Shown piece by piece: positions 1 through 8,274 of a stretch of 64,000 nt of DNA. The position numbers and the translations under genes are program-made. Each line of letters opens with the position of its first letter. The first letter of the stretch is position 1. The notes beneath the pieces were generated by a model, which worked only from the letters and a program-made list of their open reading frames with translations, was not told the origin of the DNA and did not search any database. Source of the DNA: DATJGS01 sp035494735 (lineage in GTDB: Bacteria; Eisenbacteria; RBG-16-71-46); NCBI GenBank assembly GCA_035494735.1, contig DATJGS010000037.1:257234-321233 (forward strand). The letters run 5' to 3'.

Positions 1-2
1 TG

Positions 3-152
3 CGCATCGACCGTTTCAACGGCGACGCGGACATGCTGGTGCCGGACGAGGGCTGGACGCCGGTCGAGGGAGACTCGGGCGGCCCGGGCGACAATCAGAC
101 GACTGGTGCGCGGCGCCCGCACGCGACGTCCGCGAGGCGCTTGCCCAGTTAG
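3..152 (+). CDS. 3' end of an unidentified protein (partial)
   Basis: An open frame enters from the left edge and ends at a TAG at 150-152, giving about 49 residues. It is acidic and Gly/Asp-rich at first (RIDRFNGDADMLVPDEGW), then turns Arg-rich near the stop. I do not recognise a family. The next gene begins about 220 bp downstream on the same strand. It could be the tail of a larger protein cut by the window edge, or a chance open frame in GC-rich DNA. Confidence 0.35.
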   Translation, partial: RIDRFNGDADMLVPDEGWTPVEGDSGGPGDNQTTGARRPHATSARRLPS

Positions 153-370
153 GCGGCGCACCCCGCGCCCTCGTGGATCGCGGGGCGTCACCTCGCGCGA
201 AGCCGTCCCCGTACTCCGGCAACGCGAGTTTCGCTTTACGGAGGCCCATGGCCACGCGGTACGCTCCCGCCGTGAGACGACGGGCCGCCGGCGAAGGTCG
301 CTCCCGGGCCCCGAGTCGTGTCGGGCGCGCGGGGCGTTTCGCGGATCCCCAACGCGCGCCGAGGTGAGCC

Positions 371-1828
371 TTGCGCGTTCCCCTCCGGATTCTCGCTCTC
401 GTCGCGCTGTCGTCACTGCTCGGAGCGTCGCTCGCGCGCGCGCTCGTCATCAAGGAGTACCACGTCCCGAGCGTCACCCCGACGATCCAGGCCGCGGTCG
501 CTCTCGCCGATGTGGACGGCTCGGACCTGAGCATCATCGATCTCGACGCGTCGCCGATCACGACGTTCGGCGAAGTGCTCATCGGCAACGCGTACAAGTC
601 GGGGCATCGACTCCTGGTCCGGCCGGACCCCACGATCGCGACGTTGCCGCGGGTACGTGTGGTCTCGATCGATCCCGGGTCGAGCGTGTTCCATCTGAAC
701 GGGGCCGGCTATGTCACGGTTGAAGACCTCGACATCTTCCGCGACATCACGAATGCGCATCACCTCGTCGAGATCGAGACCGGCACCCAGGTGCTGTTCC
801 AGCGCTGCCGCATCGGCTCGATCTACGCGACGCCGAGCGGCACGAGCGGCTGGGCGAACGTGTGGATCCAGTTCTATCCGGTGCACGTGATGCTGCGCAA
901 TTGCGTCATGTTCTCGCGCGTCGCGGGTACGTTCGACGAGGGCATCCACGTCGACGGCTTCCAGGACCTCGGTAATTCGGTCCTGCTGTACAACAACGAC
1001 GTCAGCGACTATGGGCGCGAAGGCATCCACGTGATCGACATCCAGCACGACTCGTACGTCGTGATGCGCAACAACGTCGTCGCGAACGTGTTCGCCACCA
1101 CCGACCCCGAGCCGCTCGCTTATCACAGTGGCGTGATCAACACGGCGTTCGTGTATTCCAGCGGGAATGCCGCGTTCGCGACGGCCGCGCGCGTGCAGAC
1201 CGTGGACGCGGCGTGTCTCGACGTGGCGGGAGCCGACGTGGACCTCCTCAGTCCCGGGGTCCTCGGCAACACCGCGGACCCGTCGACGGCGTTCCAGCAG
1301 GTCCAATGGAACGCGGTCCCGCCGGGCGACGCGAATCCGCTGTTCTTCCACCTGTGGCCGAGCGGGGCGCTGCACGACGGTCTCGAGGACGTCGGCACGA
1401 CGGTCGGCGCGGGGAGCCCGGCGATCGTGGACGACGCGGTCACCGACGACATCGATCACACAGTGCGCCCGGGCGGCGCGGCGCCCGGCCACACCGATCG
1501 AGGCGCGCATCAGGTGGATGCCCCGGGCGTCGGCGTGACGGCGGCCTCCCTGACCGGGCGCGCGCTCCGGGCGGCGCCGCGGCGCAATCCGACGGCGGAC
1601 TTCGCGCTCGATTACGTGGCGGAGCGTACCGGCACGCTGACGGTCGACGTCTTCGACGCGAGCGGCCGGCGGCTGTTCCACGATCAGCGCGACGTCGTGC
1701 GCCCCTCGCGGGGCAGCGTCCGCGCGCCGGGCCGGCTGCCCTCGGGGCTGGCGTTCTACCGCGTCGTGCTGGACGACGCCGCGGGCCGCCGTCACGTCGC
1801 GAGCGGGCGCGTCGCGGTGATTCGCTAG
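371..1828 (+). CDS. Secreted right-handed beta-helix protein with FlgD-like C-terminal tail
   Basis: This is a 485-residue exported protein. Residues 1-24 form a signal peptide ending near SLARA. Roughly residues 55-300 carry imperfect parallel beta-helix turns rich in Asn, Asp and Val (for example VLLYNNDVSDYGREGIHV and YVVMRNNVVANVF), as in pectate-lyase-like or NosD-type folds. The last 90 residues look like a FlgD-like/T9SS-type sandwich (TLTVDVFDASGRRLF, then LPSGLAFYRVVL), which in FCB-group bacteria directs secretion or surface attachment. The start is TTG, with GAGGTG 5 nt upstream. Substrate is unknown; no obvious catalytic lyase residues are visible. It converges with the next gene, 7 bp away. 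Confidence 0.78.
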   Translation: MRVPLRILALVALSSLLGASLARALVIKEYHVPSVTPTIQAAVALADVDGSDLSIIDLDASPITTFGEVLIGNAYKSGHRLLVRPDPTIATLPRVRVVSIDPGSSVFHLNGAGYVTVEDLDIFRDITNAHHLVEIETGTQVLFQRCRIGSIYATPSGTSGWANVWIQFYPVHVMLRNCVMFSRVAGTFDEGIHVDGFQDLGNSVLLYNNDVSDYGREGIHVIDIQHDSYVVMRNNVVANVFATTDPEPLAYHSGVINTAFVYSSGNAAFATAARVQTVDAACLDVAGADVDLLSPGVLGNTADPSTAFQQVQWNAVPPGDANPLFFHLWPSGALHDGLEDVGTTVGAGSPAIVDDAVTDDIDHTVRPGGAAPGHTDRGAHQVDAPGVGVTAASLTGRALRAAPRRNPTADFALDYVAERTGTLTVDVFDASGRRLFHDQRDVVRPSRGSVRAPGRLPSGLAFYRVVLDDAAGRRHVASGRVAVIR

Positions 1829-1835
1829 CGTCCCG

Positions 1836-2636
1836 CTACGCCGAGGCGAGCACGAGCGCGATCGCCTCGGCGAGGCCGCCCGCGTCCACGTCGGCGACGG
1901 TCGCGTCGGCCTTCGCGCGCACCGCCTCCGGCGCGTTGCCCATGGCGATGCCGAGCCCGGCCGCCTGGATCGCCTCCAGGTCGTTCTCGCCGTCGCCGAT
2001 CATGGCGACGTGCTCGCGACCGATTCCGTTGTGGCTCGCGATCCAGCGCAGCGCGCTGACCTTCGACGTGCCGAGCCGGGTCACGTTCGAGAACACGCTG
2101 CCCGGCGACCAGGGCGCGCTCGCGGGATTGATCGACAGCCCGGGCACGGCGAGCGTCAGGTCGCGGAACTTCGGCCAATCCTTCGCGTCCACGACCCACT
2201 GCGCACGCACGGGGGGCGACGGCAGGGTCAGGAGGTCGTGGATCTCGGGCGCGAAGTCGAGGGCGCGCGCGTGCACGCGGGTCAGCTCGGACTCGTGCTC
2301 GAGATAGAAACCGTGCTCGGTATAGACCTCGAGCGGCTCGCCCTCACGGCGCGAGATCCCGACGAGCGCGCGGTACGCGTCTTCGGGCAGGACGCTGGCG
2401 CGGACCGCCGGCGCGTCCGCGCGGCTCACGACCGCGCCGCTCTGGAAAATGTGCAGGTCCACCGCCGAGACGCGGCGCGCGTATTCGCGCGTGGCCCCGA
2501 CGCCGATGCGGCCCGTGCACAGCCCGAGATGGACGCCGCGGGCCCGCGCACGATCGATCGCGGCCCACGCGCTGTCCGGGACGCCGTTCGCGCCCACCAG
2601 CGTGCCGTCGACATCGATCAGGATCAGGCGAATCAT
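1836..2636 (-). CDS. Cof-type HAD-IIB family hydrolase
   Basis: A 266-residue cytosolic phosphatase of the haloacid dehalogenase superfamily, Cof/YbiV subgroup. Motif I is DVDGT near residues 8-12, with the nucleophile and general-acid Asp. Motif II is the Thr in LCTGR, and motif IV is GDGENDLEAIQAAG at about residue 215, followed by the usual IAMGNAPE segment. The C2 cap lies between motifs II and III. Family members dephosphorylate sugar phosphates, pyridoxal phosphate or flavin precursors; the substrate cannot be read from sequence. Length is normal. It is the last gene of a minus-strand run that begins with arginase. Confidence 0.88.
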   Translation of the reverse strand: MIRLILIDVDGTLVGANGVPDSAWAAIDRARARGVHLGLCTGRIGVGATREYARRVSAVDLHIFQSGAVVSRADAPAVRASVLPEDAYRALVGISRREGEPLEVYTEHGFYLEHESELTRVHARALDFAPEIHDLLTLPSPPVRAQWVVDAKDWPKFRDLTLAVPGLSINPASAPWSPGSVFSNVTRLGTSKVSALRWIASHNGIGREHVAMIGDGENDLEAIQAAGLGIAMGNAPEAVRAKADATVADVDAGGLAEAIALVLASA

Positions 2637-2720
2637 GAGACCTGCTCGGCGGCGCGGGCCTCGGATCGGCCGCGCCGTGCCACGACGAGGGGTCGGACCC
2701 CGCGCCTTGCCGCGAAACCG

Positions 2721-3413
2721 CTACAGGCCGAGGTCTCCGGTGAGCCCGGGGCCCGGCCGCGCCGGCCGCATGAAGTACCACCACTCGCGCGCCGCGGTCC
2801 AGCCACGCGAGCGCTCGAGGCGCTCGCCCCACAGGCACTCGCGATGCGGCACGAGCAGCGCGCGAACCTTCGCATCCGCGCGATCCAGGCGTGTCGCGGC
2901 CAGCGGACGCGCCGCGGGCACGGACTGCAGCGCCTCCTGCAGGATCTGGCGCAGGTCCATGTCGTTCAGGTAGTCGTCCAGGGTGTCGAGCGGATAGCCC
3001 TTCTCGAGCGCTTCCGCGACGCCTTCCCAGCTCGACAGCAGCGCGTCGAGCCCGTTCGAGACGAGCCGGCCGTCACCCCCGCGACGCTCGAGGAACGCGC
3101 GCACGGCGGCCTCGGTCTCGCGGCGGCCGCCCGCGGGCGGGGACGGCGCCGCGGCGGTCGCGGCGCGTGCCGCGGCCGCCCGCGCGGCGGCGGCGGCCGG
3201 ACCGGTGGCGCGCGGCGGCACCGAGCTGGAACCCATGAAGCGCGAGCGCCCGGCCTTCGCGGCCGCGCCCGCGGACGGACGTGTCGTGCCCGGACGCGAC
3301 GCCGCGGCGCGCGCTCCGCCGCTCACGCGAGCCGTGGTGCCGCGCCCGCGTGCCGCGCCGCTCCGTCCCCTGCTGTTGCCTGTCGACCCGTTGCGACCAG
3401 CGCCGCTCGCCAT
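2721..3413 (-). CDS. Uncharacterised partner of the RNase-like protein; basic disordered N-terminus plus conserved core
   Basis: A 230-residue protein. The first ~95 residues are Ala/Gly/Arg-rich low complexity. The last ~130 form a compact, Trp-rich acidic core with the pattern GYPLDTLDDYLNDMDLRQIL, a later DAKVRALL segment and WWYFMRP near the end. I recall similar short hypothetical proteins but no named family. Its ATG overlaps the upstream stop codon (ATGA), so the two proteins are translationally coupled. That coupling suggests the core is an immunity or antitoxin-like partner of the upstream RNase-like domain; this is inference. The true start could lie downstream at a later Met, but the overlap favours this one. 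Confidence 0.62.
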   Translation of the reverse strand: MASGAGRNGSTGNSRGRSGAARGRGTTARVSGGARAAASRPGTTRPSAGAAAKAGRSRFMGSSSVPPRATGPAAAAARAAAARAATAAAPSPPAGGRRETEAAVRAFLERRGGDGRLVSNGLDALLSSWEGVAEALEKGYPLDTLDDYLNDMDLRQILQEALQSVPAARPLAATRLDRADAKVRALLVPHRECLWGERLERSRGWTAAREWWYFMRPARPGPGLTGDLGL

Positions 3414-3889
3414 CAGTGCATCCTCTCGGCTTGTCGGCGAAAGTAGGCTTCGCCGTCGTTGGGTTTGAAGAACGTGCGGATCGTGAGATCCGCATCGAAC
3501 GCGAGGAACGCGCCGCTGGCCCTGTCGTATCGGCTCACGGCGCCGTCATCGCGGCGCAACTCCAGCACGTCACCGCCGGCCGGGCGGTCGCGCAGCCCCT
3601 GCGCCAGGCGCAGGTAGCGCTCCGCGTCCGCGCCCGGAAAGTCGCCGCCGTGCTTCGCAAAGTGCTCCATCCACCGCTCGCGCGAGCGAAACCCGATCTC
3701 CGGGTGCGCGATGCGCGCGTCCGCCGCGAGATCCCGCGTCCCGCTCGTCGCGGCCTGCCCCGGCTGCGTCACGCCGGCGGCCGGGCCCGGAACGGGCGGC
3801 GGCGGAACGTGATGCGTCAGCCGCGGCGCGAGCACCGCGATCAGGATCGCGACCAGGGCGCCGAGCCCGAGACCGTGGCGGCGTCTCAT
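3413..3889 (-). CDS. Membrane-anchored protein with BECR (barnase-EndoU-ColicinE5/D-RelE)-like nuclease domain
   Basis: A 158-residue protein. Residues 1-23 form a single hydrophobic segment (signal anchor or signal peptide), followed by a Pro-rich linker to about residue 50. The last ~95 residues match the pattern of small RNase toxin domains at the C-termini of polymorphic toxins: MEHFAKHGGDF, then ERYLRLAQ, a hairpin RRDDGAVSRYDRASGAFLAF, and the closing IRTFFKPNDGEAYFRRQ. Candidate catalytic residues are the His of KHG, the Arg/Tyr of SRYD and the Arg/Lys of RTFFKP. Unlike toxin C-termini, it is freestanding. It lies 13 bp after arginase and overlaps the next gene by 4 bp. Domain assignment is from recalled patterns, not a search. 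Confidence 0.65.
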   Translation of the reverse strand: MRRRHGLGLGALVAILIAVLAPRLTHHVPPPPVPGPAAGVTQPGQAATSGTRDLAADARIAHPEIGFRSRERWMEHFAKHGGDFPGADAERYLRLAQGLRDRPAGGDVLELRRDDGAVSRYDRASGAFLAFDADLTIRTFFKPNDGEAYFRRQAERMH

Positions 3890-3902
3890 GGCGCGGAAAC
3901 GT

Positions 3903-4823
3903 TCAGATGATGCGTTTACCCAGCACGCTCTGCGCGAGTTCCGCGGCGAGGATGCCGGTCATGTTCTGGGTGTCGAGCACCGGGTTCACTTCGACCAGGT
4001 CGATGGCCACGATCTGGGCGCGATCACTCATCATTTCCATGGCGAGGTGCGCCTCTCGGTACGTGATGCCGCCCCACACCGGCGTCCCGGTCCCGGGCGC
4101 GTCCTCGGGATCCACGACGTCGAGATCGAATGACAGATGGATGCCGGCCGTGTTGTCGCTGGCGATACGGATGGCCTCGTCGACCACGTCGCGCATGCCG
4201 CGCTCGTCCAGGTCGCGCATCGTGTACACCGTGACGCCGCTCTTCCTCAGCGTGTCGCGCTCTCCCCCGTCCAGGTCGCGGATGCCGATCAGCACCGTGT
4301 TCCTCGCCAGCACCTTGGGCGAGCGCCCGCCGAGGTTCACGAGGTCGGAGTCTCCGAGTCCCAGTGAAACCGCGAGCGACATGCCGTGGATATTTCCGGA
4401 CGGCGTCGTGTCCGGCGTGTTCGCGTCGCCGTGCGCGTCGAACCAGATCAGCCCGAGCGATTCGCCCTGGCGTGCGTAGAAATTCGTGGAGCCGGCCACC
4501 GAGCCGATCGCGATGCTGTGATCTCCGCCCAGCACGAGCGGCATCCGGTTCTTCTCGAGGCTCGTGCCGACGGCTTTTTCCAGATCGACGCAGGCCGCGA
4601 GAATCGGCGCCTTGTACTTGAGCTTGCCCTCGCCCACCTTCTGGGTCTCGGGGATCATCACGTCCAGATCGCCCGAATCCTGCACCTTGTGCCCGAGCTG
4701 CTCGAGGCGTGGCTCGAGATCGGCGATTCGGATGGCCGAGGGCCCCATGTCGACCCCGCGCCGCCCGGCCCCGAGGTCCACGGGCACGCCGATGATCTCG
4801 ATGGAACGCTTACGTGACACCAT
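3903..4823 (-). CDS. rocF: Arginase
   Basis: A 306-residue ureohydrolase that hydrolyses L-arginine to ornithine and urea in the cytosol with a binuclear Mn centre. All metal motifs are present: GGDHSIAIG, WFDAHGDANTP (DAHxD) and SFDLDVVDPEDAPGTGTP. The N-terminal EIIGVPVDLGAGRRGVDMGPSAIR and the SGNIHGM loop fit arginase rather than agmatinase. The ATG at 4821-4823 has no Shine-Dalgarno; a strong promoter ends 9 nt before it, so the mRNA is probably leaderless. The next two genes follow within 13 bp and may be co-transcribed. No other arginine or urea genes are nearby. Confidence 0.95.
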   Translation of the reverse strand: MVSRKRSIEIIGVPVDLGAGRRGVDMGPSAIRIADLEPRLEQLGHKVQDSGDLDVMIPETQKVGEGKLKYKAPILAACVDLEKAVGTSLEKNRMPLVLGGDHSIAIGSVAGSTNFYARQGESLGLIWFDAHGDANTPDTTPSGNIHGMSLAVSLGLGDSDLVNLGGRSPKVLARNTVLIGIRDLDGGERDTLRKSGVTVYTMRDLDERGMRDVVDEAIRIASDNTAGIHLSFDLDVVDPEDAPGTGTPVWGGITYREAHLAMEMMSDRAQIVAIDLVEVNPVLDTQNMTGILAAELAQSVLGKRII

Positions 4824-4832
4824 AATCGGCGG

Positions 4833-4861
4833 ATTGTAACAGGGGGTCACGAACCCGGCAA
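4833..4861 (-). promoter_or_regulatory. Sigma70-type promoter of arginase operon (leaderless layout)
   Basis: On the minus strand TTGCCG (4856-4861) is followed after 17 bp by TACAAT (4833-4838). The arginase ATG begins 9 nt after the -10 box, leaving essentially no 5' leader. Hexamers and spacing are close to consensus. Confidence 0.7.
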
Positions 4862-4886
4862 TTCGGGCCCGGAAACGCCCATCTGG

Positions 4887-4914
4887 TTGACTTTCCTGCC
4901 AAATGGGGCACCCT
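4887..4914 (+). promoter_or_regulatory. Candidate promoter of the LamG-like secreted protein gene
   Basis: TTGACT (4887-4892), a 16-bp spacer and CACCCT (4909-4914), with the GTG start 8 nt further on. The -35 is near-perfect and the -10 is weak. The TTG of this -35 could be mistaken for a start codon of the following gene. Confidence 0.45.
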
Positions 4915-4922
4915 CGCGCCCC

Positions 4923-5579
4923 GTGACGCGCCTTCGCACACATGGATTCGTGGCCGCCGGCGCTCTCGTGCCCGCGTTGCTGCTGGGCGCGGGAAACGAC
5001 CCCGCGCGCGACGTCCTGCCGCCCCCGGCCCCCCGTTCGGTGGCCAGCGTCGGGGCCCTGTTCGTCGACGACTTCAAGGACGGCAAGCTGGACGGCTGGA
5101 CGCCGGACCGCCCGGGCGTGTGGACGATCCGCCATGGCCTGCTGCGCGCCGAACTGCCCGACGAGAAGCAGCAGCGCGCGTTTCTGTACGCCGGTTCGGA
5201 GCAGTGGAAGGACTACGCGGTCGATCTCGACGTGTGCGCGACGCGCGGCGTCGACAAGGGCGTCGTCGTGCGCGTGACCGGGCAGCAGGGCATCGGCGTG
5301 GACCTGCGCGGACCGGGTTACCAGGACGTCGTGATGTATCGGCGCGAATGGCCGATGGGCCGCGCGCGCACGGTGAACGGGAACGGCGTGTGGCACCACC
5401 TGCGCGTCGAGGCCAAGGGGACGCGCTTCCGCGTGTTCGTGAACGGCGACCTGATGCTGGATCGCAGCGACACGCGCAATACGAATCCGAGCGGAAAGAT
5501 CGCGATTCCCGCGTACACCGGCGGCGTCGGCGAGTGCACGGTCTACTACGACAACGTGGTGGTCACGCCGCTCCGCTAG
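4923..5579 (+). CDS. Secreted concanavalin-like (DUF1080/LamG type) domain protein
   Basis: A 218-residue exported protein when started at the GTG at 4923. The signal peptide covers about residues 1-25 (FVAAGALVPALLLGAG). The mature part is a single jelly-roll domain of the DUF1080 (3-keto-disaccharide hydrolase)/LamG kind: VDDFKDGKLDGWTPDRPGVW, then GLLRAEL, GVWHHLRVEAKGTRFRVFVNGDLML and GECTVYYDNVVVTPLR. Such domains bind or modify sugars at the cell surface. A TTG start 36 nt upstream is also open, but that TTG is probably a -35 box. No partner enzyme is adjacent; it converges with a signal-peptidase remnant. Confidence 0.75.
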   Translation: MTRLRTHGFVAAGALVPALLLGAGNDPARDVLPPPAPRSVASVGALFVDDFKDGKLDGWTPDRPGVWTIRHGLLRAELPDEKQQRAFLYAGSEQWKDYAVDLDVCATRGVDKGVVVRVTGQQGIGVDLRGPGYQDVVMYRREWPMGRARTVNGNGVWHHLRVEAKGTRFRVFVNGDLMLDRSDTRNTNPSGKIAIPAYTGGVGECTVYYDNVVVTPLR

Positions 5580-5775
5580 CGCCAGGCGCCGGCCCGGCGC
5601 TCGTCGGGAACGGGCCCGACCCAGCGGAGCGCGCCGGCCCGATCCAGCGACCAGTAGATGCGGTACGCGCGCCGATCACGTTCGAGGCCGCGACGAAGCC
5701 CGTGATGCGACAGTCGTTGCTGTTGTCGCGATTGTCGCCGAGCACGAACCACGCGTCTTCGGGGACGGCGACCAT
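5563..5775 (-). pseudogene. Signal peptidase I C-terminal remnant
   Basis: The encoded VAVPEDAWFVLGDNRDNSNDCR segment followed by TGFVAASNVIG is the box D/E region of S26A signal peptidases (GDNRDNSxDSR, then GFV and the ViGka end). The N-terminal half with the catalytic Ser and Lys is absent. Directly upstream, an ATG overlaps the metal-ATPase stop (ATGA at 5810-5813) but reads a different frame (MSAGERPGR), so the box lies one frameshift away from a natural start. The Ser after D is Cys here. It is either a decayed lepB fragment or an annotation hazard caused by an assembly indel. Confidence 0.6.
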
Positions 5776-5809
5776 GTGCCAGCCGAACGCCCGGGCCGTT
5801 CGCCCGCGC

Positions 5810-8173
5810 TCATCGCGTGCGGCGCTCCGCGAGCAGGCGCAGGCCGTTCAGGATGACGACGACCGTGCTGCCCTCGTGCGCGGAAACGGCGACCGGCAGC
5901 TTGAGCGCGCCGACCGGCGTGTGCTGTCCGAGGAACACCCACGTCACGAGCAGAAGCATCACGCCGGACGCGAGGCTCACGTTCTGCGTGACCACGGTGC
6001 GCGCGAGGCGGCTCAGGTGCACGGCGAACGGCAGCGCGCCCAGGTCGTCCGACATCAGCACCACGTCCGCGCTCTCCAGCGCCGCGTCGCTGCCGATGCC
6101 GCCCATCACGATGCCCACGGTGGCGCGCGCCAACGCGGGCGCGTCGTTGATCCCGTCGCCGACCATGGCGACGGCGCCGTAGCGGGCCTCGAGCGCGGCG
6201 ATCGCGTTGACCTTGTCCTCGGGCAGCAGCCCGCTCGAGTGCTCGTCGAGCCCGATCCTGGCCGCAATGGCCGCGACCGTCGGTTCGCTGTCGCCCGACA
6301 ACAGCGCGACGCGCGACGCGCCGAGACGCTTGAGGCGCTGCACCGTCTCGGCCGCAGCCGGTCGCGGCTGATCCGCGGCCGCGATCACGCCCCACGCGAC
6401 GCCGCGGCGCACGAGCATGGCGGTGTGGCCCTCCTGCTGGAGCGAGCGCAACCGCTCGAGCGCTTCGGGCGGCACGGCGACCTCGAGTCGCACGAACAGC
6501 TCGGGGGTGCCGATCGCGACGCTCTCCCCGGCGACCTCGGCGACGAGCCCCTTGCCCAGGTGGTTCGTGAGCTGCTCCGCGGCCGGCGCGTCGATGCCGC
6601 GGGCCTCGGCCGCGCGCACGACGGCCTGGGCCAGCGGGTGGGGCGAACGCTTCTCGGCGCTCGCCGCCCACGACAGCACGTCGTTCTCGGCGACGCCGCC
6701 GAGGCCCACCACGTTCGTGACCTCGAAGCGCCCGCGTGTCAGCGTGCCGGTCTTGTCGAACGCGATCGCGCGCACGCGGCCGAGCGCTTCGATGAAGCGG
6801 CCGCCCTTGAACAGCACGCCGTTGCGCGCGGCGCTCGCGATTGCGGACAGGATCGTCGCGGGCGTGGCGATGACGAGCGCGCACGGCGAGGCGACGACGA
6901 GCAGCGTCATGGCCCGGTAGAACGACGTGCGGAAGTCCTCGTGCAGCACGAACGGCGGCACCACGATCATGAGCCCGGCCCCGATCATGACGACGATCGT
7001 GTAGTAGCGGCCGACCCACTCCGCGATCTCCTCGGTGCGCGACTTCTGCTCCTGCGCCTGCTGCACGAGCGTGACGATGCGCGCGAGCGTCGTGTCGCCC
7101 GACGCGCGCGTGACCACGATCTCGATCGCGCCCTGCTGGTTCAGCGTGCCGGCGAACACCTCGTCGCCGACGTTCTTCTCGACCGGCACCGACTCGCCGG
7201 TGAGGCTGCTCTGATCGATCAGCGTCGCGCCAAGCGCGATCCGCCCGTCGACCGGCACGGCCTCGCCCGGCTTCAGCACGACGCGCTCGCCGACCACGAT
7301 CGACTCGACGTCGACCTCGACCTCGCGCCCGCCGCGCCGCACCAGGGCGGTCGCCGGGCGCAGCTTGAGCAGGGCCTGCAGCGCGAGGCGCGTGCGGCCC
7401 ATGGTGTAGACCTCGAGCGTGTTGCTGAGCGAGAACAGGAACATCAGCACGGCGCCTTCGAAGACGTAGCCGATCGTCGCGGCCCCGGCCGCGGCCAGGA
7501 TCATCAGCAGGTTCACGTCGAAGCGCAGCGCGGCCAGCGCGCGCACCGTGGAGCGCAGCGCGAACCAGCCGCCCGACAGCGCGGACAGGGCGAACGTCGC
7601 GGTCACGAGCGCGGCGGGCGCGGCCACGCGCTCCAGCACCATGCCGAGAATCAGGGCGCCGAGGCACACGCCGGTGAGCGCCGCCATCCAGCGGCTCTTC
7701 GCCAGGTGTTCCTCTTCGGCGGACGACAGTGACGCGCCCCACGGCTTCGCGGCTCCCAGGGGCCGGCGCATCTCGACGCTGTCGGCGGGCGCGACGCGGC
7801 GCGCGAGCCCGACGCGATCGGTCTCGGCCGTCACCGCGAATTCGCCGGCGGCGCTCGCGTCGATGTGGCCGAGGCGCAGCGCGCACTCCGCGCACGACTC
7901 GAGCGAGGCGCGGCGCTCGCAGCGCGTCACACGCTGCGCGAACAGCGCGGCCAGTTCGTCGGCGAGCGCGTTCAGGTCGGTGGGGTCGATGCGCGACGGC
8001 TGGTAGCGCACGGTCAGCGTCTGCGCGCGGAAATCGGCTTCCAGCGCGACCACGCCGGGCGTGGCGCGCATGCGTTCGGCCACGATCTCGAGGCAGCCTT
8101 CCCCGCCGGGGACGGCGGGGCGATGCGCGCCCAGGTCCAGCGCGCGCGCGGTTTCTTCGGCGGGCGGAATCAT
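5810..8173 (-). CDS. Heavy-metal translocating P-type ATPase, P1B-4 (SPC) class
   Basis: A 787-residue inner-membrane ATPase that exports divalent transition metals. Residues 1-130 form a degenerate metal-binding region (GGEGC near 27 and CAEC near 94-97) lacking a canonical GMxCxxC. Helices begin near residue 160. The actuator has TGES at 325-328, the membrane ion site is SPC at 429-431, the phosphorylated Asp is D473 in DKTGTLT, and the last helix carries HEGST near 766. SPC with HEGG/ST is the P1B-4 signature (Co, Zn or Fe export; CoaT/ZosA/CtpD types). The ATG has no Shine-Dalgarno and lies 9 nt after TAGAGT. The downstream ATGA overlap leads into the signal-peptidase remnant. Confidence 0.9.
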   Translation of the reverse strand: MIPPAEETARALDLGAHRPAVPGGEGCLEIVAERMRATPGVVALEADFRAQTLTVRYQPSRIDPTDLNALADELAALFAQRVTRCERRASLESCAECALRLGHIDASAAGEFAVTAETDRVGLARRVAPADSVEMRRPLGAAKPWGASLSSAEEEHLAKSRWMAALTGVCLGALILGMVLERVAAPAALVTATFALSALSGGWFALRSTVRALAALRFDVNLLMILAAAGAATIGYVFEGAVLMFLFSLSNTLEVYTMGRTRLALQALLKLRPATALVRRGGREVEVDVESIVVGERVVLKPGEAVPVDGRIALGATLIDQSSLTGESVPVEKNVGDEVFAGTLNQQGAIEIVVTRASGDTTLARIVTLVQQAQEQKSRTEEIAEWVGRYYTIVVMIGAGLMIVVPPFVLHEDFRTSFYRAMTLLVVASPCALVIATPATILSAIASAARNGVLFKGGRFIEALGRVRAIAFDKTGTLTRGRFEVTNVVGLGGVAENDVLSWAASAEKRSPHPLAQAVVRAAEARGIDAPAAEQLTNHLGKGLVAEVAGESVAIGTPELFVRLEVAVPPEALERLRSLQQEGHTAMLVRRGVAWGVIAAADQPRPAAAETVQRLKRLGASRVALLSGDSEPTVAAIAARIGLDEHSSGLLPEDKVNAIAALEARYGAVAMVGDGINDAPALARATVGIVMGGIGSDAALESADVVLMSDDLGALPFAVHLSRLARTVVTQNVSLASGVMLLLVTWVFLGQHTPVGALKLPVAVSAHEGSTVVVILNGLRLLAERRTR

Positions 8174-8182
8174 GGGACGGCG

Positions 8183-8188
8183 ACTCTA
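8183..8188 (-). promoter_or_regulatory. -10 box of the metal ATPase gene
   Basis: TAGAGT on the minus strand ends 9 nt before the ATG, with no ribosome binding site between. No convincing -35 is seen; the upstream bases belong to the terminator hairpin of the preceding gene. Confidence 0.45.
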
Positions 8189-8199
8189 ACACGCCCCGG

Positions 8200-8265
8200 A
8201 AAAGCGAACCGCCCGGAGACGCGAGGTCCCCGGGCGGTCGCGACGCGCGGCTCGACCAGCCGCGC
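8200..8265 (-). terminator. Double-hairpin terminator of the propeller/peroxidase gene
   Basis: Read on the minus strand, the first stem is 8258-8265 with 8245-8252 (8 bp, 5-nt loop). The second is 8230-8238 with 8208-8216 (9 bp perfect, 13-nt loop), followed by TCGCTTTT. It lies 10 bp after the stop codon and is a good Rho-independent terminator. Confidence 0.75.
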
Positions 8266-8274
8266 GGGGGGTTC

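Noticed and set aside
4887..4889. TTG as the start of the LamG-like secreted protein
   Set aside because: It belongs to a near-consensus -35 box, and the GTG at 4923 gives a cleaner signal peptide.
5120..7732. Very long plus-strand open frame (about 870 codons) antisense to the metal ATPase
   Set aside because: Composition is Arg/Ala/His-rich with no motifs; it mirrors third-position GC of the real gene on the other strand.
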